Of a stretch of DNA of 64,000 nucleotides, positions 1 through 14,700 are shown piece after piece. Made by a program: the position numbers and the translations under genes. The stretch's first letter is position 1; the number at the start of each line of letters is the position of its first letter. The notes beneath the pieces were generated by a model. It was not told where the DNA came from and searched no databases. It was given only the letters and a program-made list of their open reading frames with translations. This stretch comes from Luidia sarsii (Eukaryota; Echinodermata; Asteroidea; Paxillosida; Luidiidae), in NCBI GenBank assembly GCA_949987565.1, contig OX465115.1:991682-1055681 (forward strand). Direction: 5' to 3'.

Positions 1-55
1 CAGCACCAACAGCTACCAGGAGAGCAGCAGCAGCAAGTACAAGCCCATCAACTGA
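1..55 (+). CDS. possible 3' end of an unidentified gene
   Basis: Read from position 2, the sequence gives a serine-rich tail ending in KYKPIN and a TGA at 53-55. It is followed by AT-richer DNA with two AATAAA signals at 748-753 and 759-764, as expected for a terminal exon and 3' UTR on the plus strand. The family is not recognisable from about 17 residues. Another frame, starting at position 1, is open to about 312 and glutamine-rich at its start, so the frame choice is uncertain. If real, this gene converges on the TPI gene. Confidence 0.3.
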   Translation, partial: STNSYQESSSSKYKPIN

Positions 56-354
56 GAGGGTGTGAGAACCCATGGCTTCAGCCAGAGAGTGGATCTCAAC
101 GGTGCCCCCCGTCCTGTTTTGTCAACAAACAATCTGGGCACTCCAATTTTCTCCCAGTTTACAGCTTCTCTGGGGAGGCTTCTGTACAGCCAGAGGGATG
201 TATAAAAGTCTTTTGGATTCACTCTCATAATTCTTGCCCCACCCCCCCCCCCCTCTCCTTCCTGTTTCATCTCAGTACTGAAAATGAACAAATTAGGCAC
301 TCAATATTTTAAACAAACAGAGGAAAAACTGACTGGGAACTTTTGAACAAATTG

Positions 355-500
355 AAACATTGGCAAAAAGAACTTTGACTTTGACCTGGACTTGAACCTG
401 AGGCCTCTGGATTAACGTACCAGTTCTATCCAGTCCTTAGATGGTGGTCTTCCCTAATAGTCAACTAGTCTTTGCCGGGGTTGGGGCGCCAGTCAACCAT
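355..500 (-). repeat. tRNA-derived SINE copy, family 1
   Basis: The reverse complement contains a tRNA-like body (a degenerate box A and a GGTTCAAGTCC box B) followed by a TTTGCC..CAATTTG 3' tail. It is preceded by a conserved segment with GCCCC..CCCCGGCAAAGACTAG. The same order is seen at 12078-12270 (plus strand), 1735-1850 and 21185-21375 (minus strand), so this is a dispersed family and not a tRNA gene. Confidence 0.7.
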
Positions 501-747
501 TAACTGCCGCATCATATCTCTAGGGATCACACCCCCTCTTTCATTCAGATGCAAACAACAATTGGATGTTTTGCATTTTCAAAGTTTTCTTTGCCAATTT
601 TTTAATTCACTCTATATTTTCCCCAGTTTATAATAAATCAACTCAGAGGGGAAAGTAGGGAGGGTTGTCTGCAGTCAGAAAGATGTCTGAAAGCCATTAA
701 TTTCGGCTGCCTATCCCCTCCTGTTTTTTCACAGTATTCTAAATGAT

Positions 748-764
748 AATAAAGTTTTAATAAA
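748..764 (+). promoter_or_regulatory. candidate poly(A) signals (two AATAAA)
   Basis: Two AATAAA hexamers lie 11 bases apart (748-753 and 759-764), about 700 bases after the TGA at 53-55. They would suit the end of the putative upstream gene. No cleavage site can be confirmed from sequence. Confidence 0.3.
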
Positions 765-769
765 GTTTT

Positions 770-1734
770 AAGCACACCATTTGCACAAATCCCAATTTCG
801 ACCTGACAAATTTAAAGTTACTTTAAGAAAATACCAGTATCAGACATGCTGTGAACTTTTAGTGCTTGAAAAGTGGAATTTTGTATGCCATTGCCATGGA
901 ATTGTCTGACTGACATTAAAAACTCTTGGTGTTGAGTACCCATGTACGTCCAATTGTACATGTCTGTTGTTGATCTGATCTAAATATGTCATGGTTTTTA
1001 AATGGCTAAATGATTTTTAAATTCAAAAATAAATTATTCATTTGCTCACGATTTCAGCTCAAGACGACATCATGAGTCAATGATCAATTGATCTGGTTTT
1101 ACATGAACATCAAATAAGAGAGAGAGTGTGTCTCTCATTCCATGCTAGGAGAATCTTTCTCCGCAGTTTAACAAAAAAAATCTGCTTTGCAAGAAGCCCT
1201 CTAATTTCTGAATATTTGTGTTTTCATTGTTTACAGGGCATTGTAGATGATAAGGTTTGTACTTCATATTCCTGTAGCATTCCATTTTATATTTAGTCCC
1301 TAACAGACATTGTGCCAGATTATTTATGATCAGTGCACACCCGTATACTGTACATCTCACGCTGCACTAATTTATAATTTTGGCATAGAATTATTCATAT
1401 GACGGATTGGTAAGATTAACCATTGTCATCTCATCTTCCATACTTCTATTTTATATTCAGTCCCTAATTGACTTTGTCCTAGATTTGTTATGATCAATTG
1501 ACACATGTACACTGTATATCTCATGCTTCACTAATTTATAATTTTGGCATAGAGTCATTCATACAACGGATTGGTAAGATTATCCATTTTGTCACCTCAT
1601 TTTCCAAAGTCCTCTTCAATCCCGTATCCCTTTGAAATATTTGTATTTCTCAAACCAAATGAATATATTGTGCTCAGTTGTTTATTAACAGTCTTAAATG
1701 TGAAAATGATTATTGTAGGTTTCTAATATCAAAC
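770..1734. other. intergenic DNA without recognised genes
   Basis: AT-rich sequence between the putative upstream gene and the TPI gene. A roughly 100-base segment around 1330-1420 recurs, diverged, around 1460-1590 (TTTATGATCA, TTTATAATTTTGGCATAGA and GATTGGTAAGATTA blocks), giving a short direct duplication. No coding potential was seen. Confidence 0.5.
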
Positions 1735-2000
1735 AGACAAAGGAAAAACAGACTGGGAACGTTTGAACAAATTGAGAAAAAATGCCAAAGAAAACTTTGA
1801 CTGGACTGGTACTTGAACCCGAGACCTCTGGATTAACGTACCAGGGGTCGATTTCACCAAACTCATCGTAACTTACGATCAATCGCAAGACGATTAGCGA
1901 TGCATATAAACTATACGGTGCATCACAACTTACGATGGGTTATCCATCGTAAGTTGAGTTACGATTCATCGTAAGGTTTTGTGAAATCCACCCCAGTGCT
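1735..2000 (-). repeat. family 1 SINE copy interrupted by a MITE
   Basis: A minus-strand SINE of the first family runs from its CAATTTG tail to a GTACCAG segment. It is then interrupted at 1844-1994 by an inverted-repeat element, after which the SINE resumes for a few bases (AGTGCTCTTA). Comparison with the uninterrupted copy at 21185-21375 supports the join. Confidence 0.6.
1844..1994. mobile_element. MITE-like element with terminal inverted repeats
   Basis: The ends are inverted copies of each other (GGGGTCGATTTCACC at the left, GTGAAATCCACCCC at the right). The interior repeats TTACGAT/ATCGTAA motifs on both strands, so the whole piece can fold back. It has no coding capacity and is inserted in a SINE. 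The superfamily is not determined. Confidence 0.65.
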
Positions 2001-2540
2001 CTTAATGTTTTTAGTGCTCCCAGTTTTTAATGTGTGTAACATTTCTTTTTTGTAAAGCGCATTGAGAAATCTTTGATTCATAATGCGCAATACTACAAAT
2101 GCAGATTTGTATTATTATAATTTTATGAATAATCAGGAGTGGACGTTTTTTATTTTTGTTTGTTTCGTTGCATGTGTGCCACTCAGAAAAATGTATATTC
2201 AGTGATTTCAGTCAATTAAAATATGGAAAATATCTTCAAATATAGAGAATGCAACCAATGAAAGCATTTTTTTATGTTCACAAAGGGAATTATTTTTTAA
2301 AAATAATAATGGAATTTTATTTTTTTAAATGTTTTTAGTTATTTCCTTGAAAGGTACAGTATGGTTATTTTTTATTCAAGATAGTTTGTCTGCAGTTCAC
2401 TGGAATAATATACGCAGTGTTTTTTTCCATGTAGGTTATTATTACTGCCAAAGTTCAAATAAAGCATTTTGAATTTTTGATTGCATATAACCAGTGGCAT
2501 GCTCCTATGATACTTCTGGTCTTCTTTTGTTTAATTCTAG

Positions 2541-2720
2541 GTCAAGTGGTTAAAGACGTCTGCACTAGAAAGCAGGAATCCCGGGTTCTATTCCCTCCCG
2601 AGCTGCCTGAATATTTTTCACCAGTCATCGGGCAAAGCACTGAGCTTACTTACTTATTTACGCCTATCGCCCCTCCGGGACATAGGCCGTCAACAAAGTT
2701 CCTCCAGGCAGAGCGGTCCT
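2541..2720 (+). repeat. tRNA-derived SINE copy, family 2
   Basis: A tRNA-like stretch (GGTCAAGTGGTTAA, then GTCTGCACTAGAAAGC and a box B-like GGGTTCTATTCCC) is followed by a shared tail containing GGGCAAAGCACTGAGC. Copies recur at 3108-3310 and 42165-42325. The D-arm resembles class II (Ser/Leu-like) tRNAs. Confidence 0.6.
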
Positions 2721-3107
2721 GAGCTATCGTCTCCAGATCTTTCCATGTGCGGTCCATCCTTTTAACATCTGCCTCTATGTCTCACTACACGGCACCATGA
2801 ACTCTCCAGTTGGAGATCTGTCCTTCCCCAGGTCCGGTCTGTTTAAGTGTCTTGTTGACATTTTCGTAGCAGTAGTAATTGTTTTCAGGGTAGGGTTGCT
2901 AACCCCATGCCCAACCCTCCTCCTTTTCCGGGCTTGGGACCGGCATGGTTGGGTGTGCAAACCAAGGTGGAGTTAAAGCACTGAGCACTCGATGCTTATT
3001 AAATCGAAAAGGGCAAACCCTCATTGACTTAAATTCTCCTCGACGCAAACATCATGTTAATACGGTACCCGTTGCTATACATTATTCAAATCCGCCACAC
3101 GACCTCG

Positions 3108-3310
3108 ACCAGCTCGGTGGTCAAGTGGTTATGAAGTCTGCACTAGAAAGCAGGAGTCGCAGATTCAAATCCTACATACGAAATGTACATGATTTAGATT
3201 TTTCAAATTCCATCCGAGCTGCCCTTATATATCATGTTTCCAGTAGGCAGTCAAGCAAAGCACTGGGTATGCAGTGCTAATCATACATCAAGTAGGACAA
3301 ACCCTCATCA
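3108..3310 (+). repeat. tRNA-derived SINE copy, family 2
   Basis: Begins CTCGGTGGTCAAGTGG, has the GTCTGCACTAGAAAGC block and a degenerate box B, and ends with the GGCAGTCAAGCAAAGCACTG tail followed by GGACAAACCCTCAT. This is the same order as the better preserved copy at 42165. Confidence 0.65.
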
Positions 3311-5365
3311 AACGATAGGTGCTCTTTCCATCCACTCTACTCACACCAGGCCATGAGATAAATATTTTCACTCCTTGTCCAATAGTCAAATTATGAATGA
3401 AATCAGGGTTAGGGACATGGTTTCCAATCTTTCTTTTATTGCTTTTTTGTCTGCAATGGGACCACTCAGGAGGGGAAAGGACACACATTAACAATGTCAA
3501 TTTGAAGCGACACATTTACTTCAGACTTTAAAAACCAAACAACTTCACACATAAATTCTGTAGAAATAACACTCTTACAGAGGGTCACCGAAATATTACA
3601 CACTTTCTTGTTAGACTTAAATTAGTTTCTAGCTAGGTACTAGCTCCTTAGAAACACTCCAGTGGGGTACATTTCAAACGTATTTTTCAAATCTGTACCA
3701 TTCACCTCAAGATGTTACAAGAAGTCATGGGGTGTTCAGCCAAATTATAATTCAGCCAAATTATTTCAAATCATATTTTCCCTGAAAATGGCACGATCCC
3801 ATTGTTTTTGTTGGTTTGTAACCGCTAGCTATAGCTAATGAATGTGATGTCTTTGAACAAGAAAAGCGGAGCTCACTGATGTTCATGTGCTTAGTTGGGA
3901 GACATTGCTTCTCCCACAGCAAGACAGGAAAAGCAAATCCATTGTGACTGGATTGTCAAACATTGCCATTAGTTACAACCTGTACTTTCAGATAGCCGAT
4001 AAAACGCCTAAGCCACAGCTTCAGTGTTCAGCCACAGCCTGAGCCATAGCCTGAGCCCTAGCCCAGCCGTAGCCTAAGCCATAGACAGACCAAGAGCCTA
4101 AGCCAATACTGAGGGAAAGGGCCTATACAGTCTGCATGGCAATATCTTTTTGTAGCGGGCAGGGGAAGGGGAAACAAAGTACACAGCACTCTTAGATCAC
4201 AGTATGTACTGCCAACAGTATCACTGGTACAAATGCCATTAACTTTGACCACACATACTTCATTTACTCTGGTGTACAATAACACAAAACTTGCCAAATT
4301 GATCAATAGAAACACTTCCAAGTCCACAGTTACCCTTTACCCTTCTCAGTCCAAAAGATCCCAACAGATATAAGCAGATTCCCTTATGATACATTATACT
4401 CCACCAGATTCTATGAATTCTTACAGGTTTCAACAGACTCTTACAATTTCCATCAGATCCCATCAAATTCAGAGAGATTTTGACAGATATGATCTCATTC
4501 CAACAGGATCTGACAGATGTTGGTAGATTACATCAGATTCAAACATATTCTATTTCATTCAAACATATTCTATTGAAATTCAAACAGATTCTAGATATAA
4601 CATGTTTGCGTCAAGGCGAATGTAATTCAGTGAGAGTTTGTATAACTGCATTACATTGAACAAACAGATTCTATCGGAGTTTGTCGAGGCAAGTATAAAA
4701 CAAGATCAAAATCTGATGGACGCTGATAGATTCTGTCGGGCTCGACCTCTTGGAGGCCAGCCATTAATTCAGAGTTTAAAAATGTACTTTTTGGCAATGA
4801 CGAATTCAATTACTTTTGGCTAGTTTCAGTCTGGGAGAGGGCGAATGGCATGAAGAGTGATATTCCGAGATCATCAGGAACAGACCTTGTATATCAACAG
4901 ACCTGAGTTTGACTGGCACAAGATAACATGATATTGGTAAACCACTGTGTGGAGTCTTTCTCAAACTTTAATCCAAATAATTAATGTTCACTGCTTATTT
5001 TTAGTGAAGTATTGTGCCTTCATAATTGTTATCTTAGTTAAAGTGACAGCTTTGTATGCAGAAAGTGTGATGAATTTGAGCACCTCAAGAAATCACTGCT
5101 TCACCATATTTATTTGTTTTTGATATCTGGCACTGCATATTAAAATATCGAGGTGGTTATTGGTCTACCACATTAAGGGGTGGGTCCTCTACAGAGCTGG
5201 TCACTCCTCAAACACAAGCTAGTTTCTACCATCGAAATGACTGCTCCAAACGGACTTATATTTACGGAAGTCTTGAGATTTCTGACCACCTTGTCGCAAA
5301 GGCGATGCAGAAGGGGGGGTGGGAGGAGAGGGGGGGGGCGGTTGGTCTCGGGTAGAGGGACTCTC
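3311..5365. other. intergenic DNA 3' of the TPI gene
   Basis: No gene recognised. At about 4000-4115 there is a run of AGCCTGAGCC/AGCCTAAGCC motifs related to the ends of the inverted-repeat element at 40220-40436. At about 4380-4600 there is a loose tandem of CAGATTC-type motifs. The TPI 3' UTR should occupy the right-hand end on the minus strand. Confidence 0.5.
5109..5114 (-). promoter_or_regulatory. candidate TPI poly(A) signal
   Basis: On the minus strand this reads AATAAA, about 250 bases past the TPI stop codon, which is a plausible 3' UTR length. There is no direct evidence of use. Confidence 0.4.
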
Positions 5366-10034
<4,669 letters not shown>

Positions 10035-11746
10035 GGCTGCCTGAAGTGGAGCAGATCTGTGTCAGAATCAGGGTAAAAATGTGGTCGAAGTGTACCCTCT
10101 CTTTTGTCACGTCCAGCACGTAAAATAATTGCCGGTAGGGGAAGTAGTCTTGTGCCTGGACGTTTCGTCATGACAGCTTTGTGTATCAGTTTTCTTTTGA
10201 GCACCTGACTAAACTAAAAATAAATCTGATTTCTGTACGACCTTTTTATGAACCATTTCATCACTCCATTTTTTTTAAATAATAAATGGCAAAATCATAT
10301 TGAAAATTGACGATTCTTTTTCTAAATTTCAGTTGAGTGGTGTTTGAACTCTTGACTCTTTGGCATATTATCTCACCATTGATTCTAAAGCATATCATTT
10401 ATTTATATACGTGAATGTAACAGTCGTCGGGTATACGGACTATCCCAGGGTTATTTTAAACGCTTCATTGCATGCAACCCGCGGGAACTTTCATCCTATA
10501 TTCATCCTGGATATTAGTCTGCCACCTTCCACTATAGCCAACTCGTAGCGTGGTAATACCGTACGTGGAGACTGGACTTCGTGCGGTACAATTAGCATAA
10601 TTTACGTAAGCAGAAAAACGTGCGTTGTGTTTACAGCAAGTCGTGAACCTATCACCCAAGTTTGCAGGTTGAATCCGACGTTTCGTAAAGGCTGTGAACA
10701 GTAAAGATCGTCCAAGGGTAAGATCTGCTTGATTTCACCTGATAAATGAGATTAACCAACAGGAACCCTCGTCAACGTTTTTGATTTGTCACGAAACTAA
10801 TTAGTTGTTGTCACTTGTCACTGTCACTAACTTGACTAAGTGTCACTGTGACCTGTCGGAGCACTCGACTTCTTCTTGTGAACTAAGTGAAGTTATGGAT
10901 CATTGAATGGTGTTGCTTACATTTTTACAAGTTATAACTTATAGCTACTATAGTATAAGTATAAGTACTACTACTAGATCAAGGTCACTGCGCCTTTTGA
11001 GAAAGGTCCTGCTAAGTGCTAGGATCGAAACGTCAGGCCCTCTAACGTTTGAGATTGAAATTAACTACTTGAAAGTTATTATTAGTACCATGGTTGTATA
11101 GACATCTAAGTTATGTAATCGTAGACTAGAGTAATAATATACAAAAATGTGGCAAACTGCCTTGTTCTACAGTTCTACTTCTAAGTTCTAAGTTCTAGCT
11201 AAAAAGGAAAATGCAAATCTCCATGCAAGTCCAAATAGTTGAGGGTCAGACGTTTCGATCCTAGAAGACCAGTAACTCAAGTATCTGAATGGTGAAAACA
11301 TTCTGCCTTTGAGTTTGACTTTGACTGTTGGGAAAGATCCTGCGGTAGTGCGGTACGATACAAATTACAATTTGTTCAAAAGTTCCAAGTCAGTTTTCAT
11401 TTTCGAGTTGTCACTCAGGTTCCTTTCAGAACACAACACAGAGCAGTCGGCTACTGCGTTACATAACAAGTGACCAATCCTGCGTGTGGAATTTGATACT
11501 CAGTGCAGGGCAGCGCTGTGCAGTGCCGTGCATGCAGTGCGTATACCCGTCGCGTAAACAAAACGAAACAGCTTCTAAACAGGGCGGGAGCTTGAGTGCG
11601 GGTATGGTCGCGGTCTGTGAAATCCCCCGTACTGTGCGCTCTCCATCGCAAAACGAAAGCTCGCTAGTGATGCCTCCGTTTGGGGGTTCCCGCTTCTGTT
11701 TTCAGATTTCCCTTTTGCATTTCTATTCACGCTTCAGGAATTCATC
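10035..11746. promoter_or_regulatory. shared intergenic/5' region between TPI and DDB2
   Basis: The two start codons point away from each other across 1.7 kb, so both promoters (and probably 5' UTR exons) should lie here. Both ATG exons are preceded closely by CAG acceptor-like sites, which suggests non-coding first exons further out. A GC-box-like GGGCGGG is at 11582-11588. Repeat modules of the GACGTTTCGATCC family lie at 10990-11045 and 11245-11340. No TATA box could be assigned. Confidence 0.45.
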
Positions 11747-14700
11747 ATGAAGACTGACGAGTCAGTGAATAGACTGGGTCTGGCCAGGTATGCCTTTCGT
11801 CCACGCAGGGTCTCATCGGCTCAAGTCCCTGCATCACAGCGGCCATCTTCACCAGCAAACAAAGTAATGCACATCACGTTCCAAACGTGTTTAGCCTCCT
11901 TGAGTAGAAGGAGGCCCTTTTATTTATTCATTTTTTTCCTGTGTTTGTTTGACCTGAATTGGAAAAGCTGCATCCCCTTTGTGCAATCCCCGATCTGCCG
12001 TAGCCAGGTTTACAAGAATTATTTGCTTGCATCTGAATGAAAGACAGGGATGCAATCCCTGGAGATATGCGGCGGTTAATGGTTGAATTGCTTCTGACTG
12101 GTGCCCCACCCCGGCTAAGACTAGTTGACCATTATGCTGGCCACCATCTAAGGGCTGGATAGCTCAGATGGAAGAGCAGTGGTACCCGGTACCTTAATCC
12201 AGAGGTCTCGGGTTTAAGTCCTGGTCCAATCGAAGTTTTCTTTGCCCCTTTTTTTTTATTATGTTTTGAAATCGAGTGTTGGCCTCACTCCAAAGACCAA
12301 ATCAGTGAGATTGAGTTCAGAGGCAGTCAGATGATTCAGATTCTCTCAGTGATAGTTGTCAAGTTTTGATATATTTCTCCTTGATAGTCTTGTGTCTATT
12401 ACTTTCCATGCTTGCTCAAATGTGCCAATAGAGGGCATACTTCAAGTTCACCTTCAGGTTTATGTTTTGTACATGCCGTTCAGCATCCACGTTGGATGAC
12501 TGAGAAAACAAGCTGTTCATATTTCAGCATCAGTCCCTTCTTTCCTAGCTGCGCGCCTAAACACAAGCGTTGTCATTCGTCTGCAGCCTAAACTGGGGAA
12601 AGCGGTGGTGTCGGAATCCTTGCAGAAGCGCAGTGGGGACAGCAACAGTTATGACTGGGCTGTGACGGAGAAGACCAAGGCGCCCTGCTTGGCTGGCTAC
12701 AACCCACCGGGGCTGGGAAGCAACAACTTGGTGCACAGGCTACACCAGGCCACACTCAGCACCTTGCAGGGTCGCAGACTGAAGCAGGTAATTGCAGGCG
12801 GAAGGGGGGTTTTTTTGGGGGGGGGGGGAAGATTGGACAGATTTAAAACCAAATTCACACCAGCATAGAGACAATTTCCATGGTCTGGCACAACCACTTG
12901 CCGAAGAAAATTGGACTAAAAGTTCAATCACCATGGCAATAGATCGGTTGCACGGATGGCCATCTTTGGGTCTAGTCTTTGTTCCTCTTGGATAGGCAAG
13001 AGTGCACTCTTTGTACCAGGCATTGTCACTGAATTGTAACACTAGAAGGCCCCAAAGATGGCTGCCGGTGCAAACGATCTATTACAGTGCTCATTAAACA
13101 TGGAGTGGGGCAAACCCTCATTGATTTACATCATGTGGCTTCAGGAGACTGAGATTATTTGAGTTACTGATCTTCAAAATAGAAACACCCTCCTGACCAA
13201 TTTTCTACCCAGGAAAGAATGAAGTAGAATTGTGTATGATTCCTTAGAAAACAGCTGACCTACCCTGGTAAAGTTTTGCATACTCATTTCACATTAGAAG
13301 TAAAAGTCACGGTAAATACCTTTCCTGTTGTGAAACTACCGTTCTGGAATTAATACTTTCAAAAGGGGGAGGATGTTGTGATATGCAAATTAGGAACTAC
13401 ATTGCTTTTCGCAGTTATATTTGTGAGTCATTATGTTCTCTCGTACTTTGGGCGCCACTGTGTTTTGGGCCACAATTGATGCCGCATTAAAGCTAATCAC
13501 GGCAGAGAAATCCAAACCCATTATCTCAAGCTATAATACTTCACAATGTTCTCTTTCTGTTGTGTATCCAACAATGTAGGCAGTGGTCAGTCCCTTTCTC
13601 CAGCAGCTAGCCAACTTCCGCATCCAGTGTACGGTCAGCCCGTTTGACCGGCGGGTGACTGCCCTGGAGTGGCACCCTCGTCTGCCCAAGACGCTGGCAG
13701 TGGCCTCCAAGAGTGGCGACCTGATCCTGTGGAACTACGAGAATGCCGCCAAGTTTGACCTCAACAAGGGAGTAAGTCCGGAAGAAGCCATAAGTGCATG
13801 TGTCTAAGACCTTGTGAAACTAAAGTAGATACAAAAACCTAGATGCTGCTGTCTCAAGTTGTTCACCCGGGCTCAATCAGAAGAGCGAGACCAGTTACCA
13901 GGTCCCACCAACTACTGTAGGTCGACAACATGGGCAGGTTCAAGGGTCCAAACTGCTCACTGACTAAAATGACCTGCAGTACATAAATTCTAAAATGTTA
14001 GAGGGCCTGACGTTTTGATTCTAGCAGGACCTTTCTCAAAGGCAAAGTGAATTGCAGGACCTTTGAGAAAGGTCCTGCTAGAATGGTTCTGCTCGCTAGG
14101 ATCCTGCTAGGATTGAGAAAGGTCCTGCCAGGATTGAAACATCAGGCCCTTGAACTTTTGAGAAAGGGAAAACTCATTGGGATGTTTTTGGAACAATAGC
14201 AGAGAAAATTTGACCTGACTAGTCTACAGCTCAAGACCATCTGGTTTGATATAAAGTGCCCTTACCACCTCGACGCTTGGCCATCCATGTTAGAGGTTGT
14301 GGCCTTCCCCAAATAGTCAACTATCTTTGCCAGGAAATTCGACCACTGAATTCCACAATTTTTCCCTCTTTATGAAACCCGTAGGTGAGTAGCACATAGG
14401 TAATTGTAGGTTGTTTTTAACACCCAATCAGATAAGCCAACATTTTTCTCTGGGTTTCATTCCCCTTTAACAAAATGTTTTCAAGTCCACAACATTTTGT
14501 GAAAACAAAATATGAAAAACCCTCCTTTGTCTGCTTGTAAGAACATGTATTCGAAAAATTTCAACTCATCAGGTCGGCAAAGGGGGTTCTATCACTGCGA
14601 TGACCTTTGACCTGGATGACCCTAGTGGCATCTACACATCTTCCATCGACGGAACCGTCATTAGGCAGTGCCTCAGCGGGAAGCAGCCGCATCACACGTT

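Noticed and set aside
13..300. 95-codon minus-strand frame at the window start
   Set aside because: No recognisable domain, overlaps a homopolymer C run, and lies in a probable 3' UTR.
12150..12232. A tRNA gene on the plus strand
   Set aside because: Box A and box B are present but the stems are poor, and the same sequence recurs with SINE flanks on both strands.
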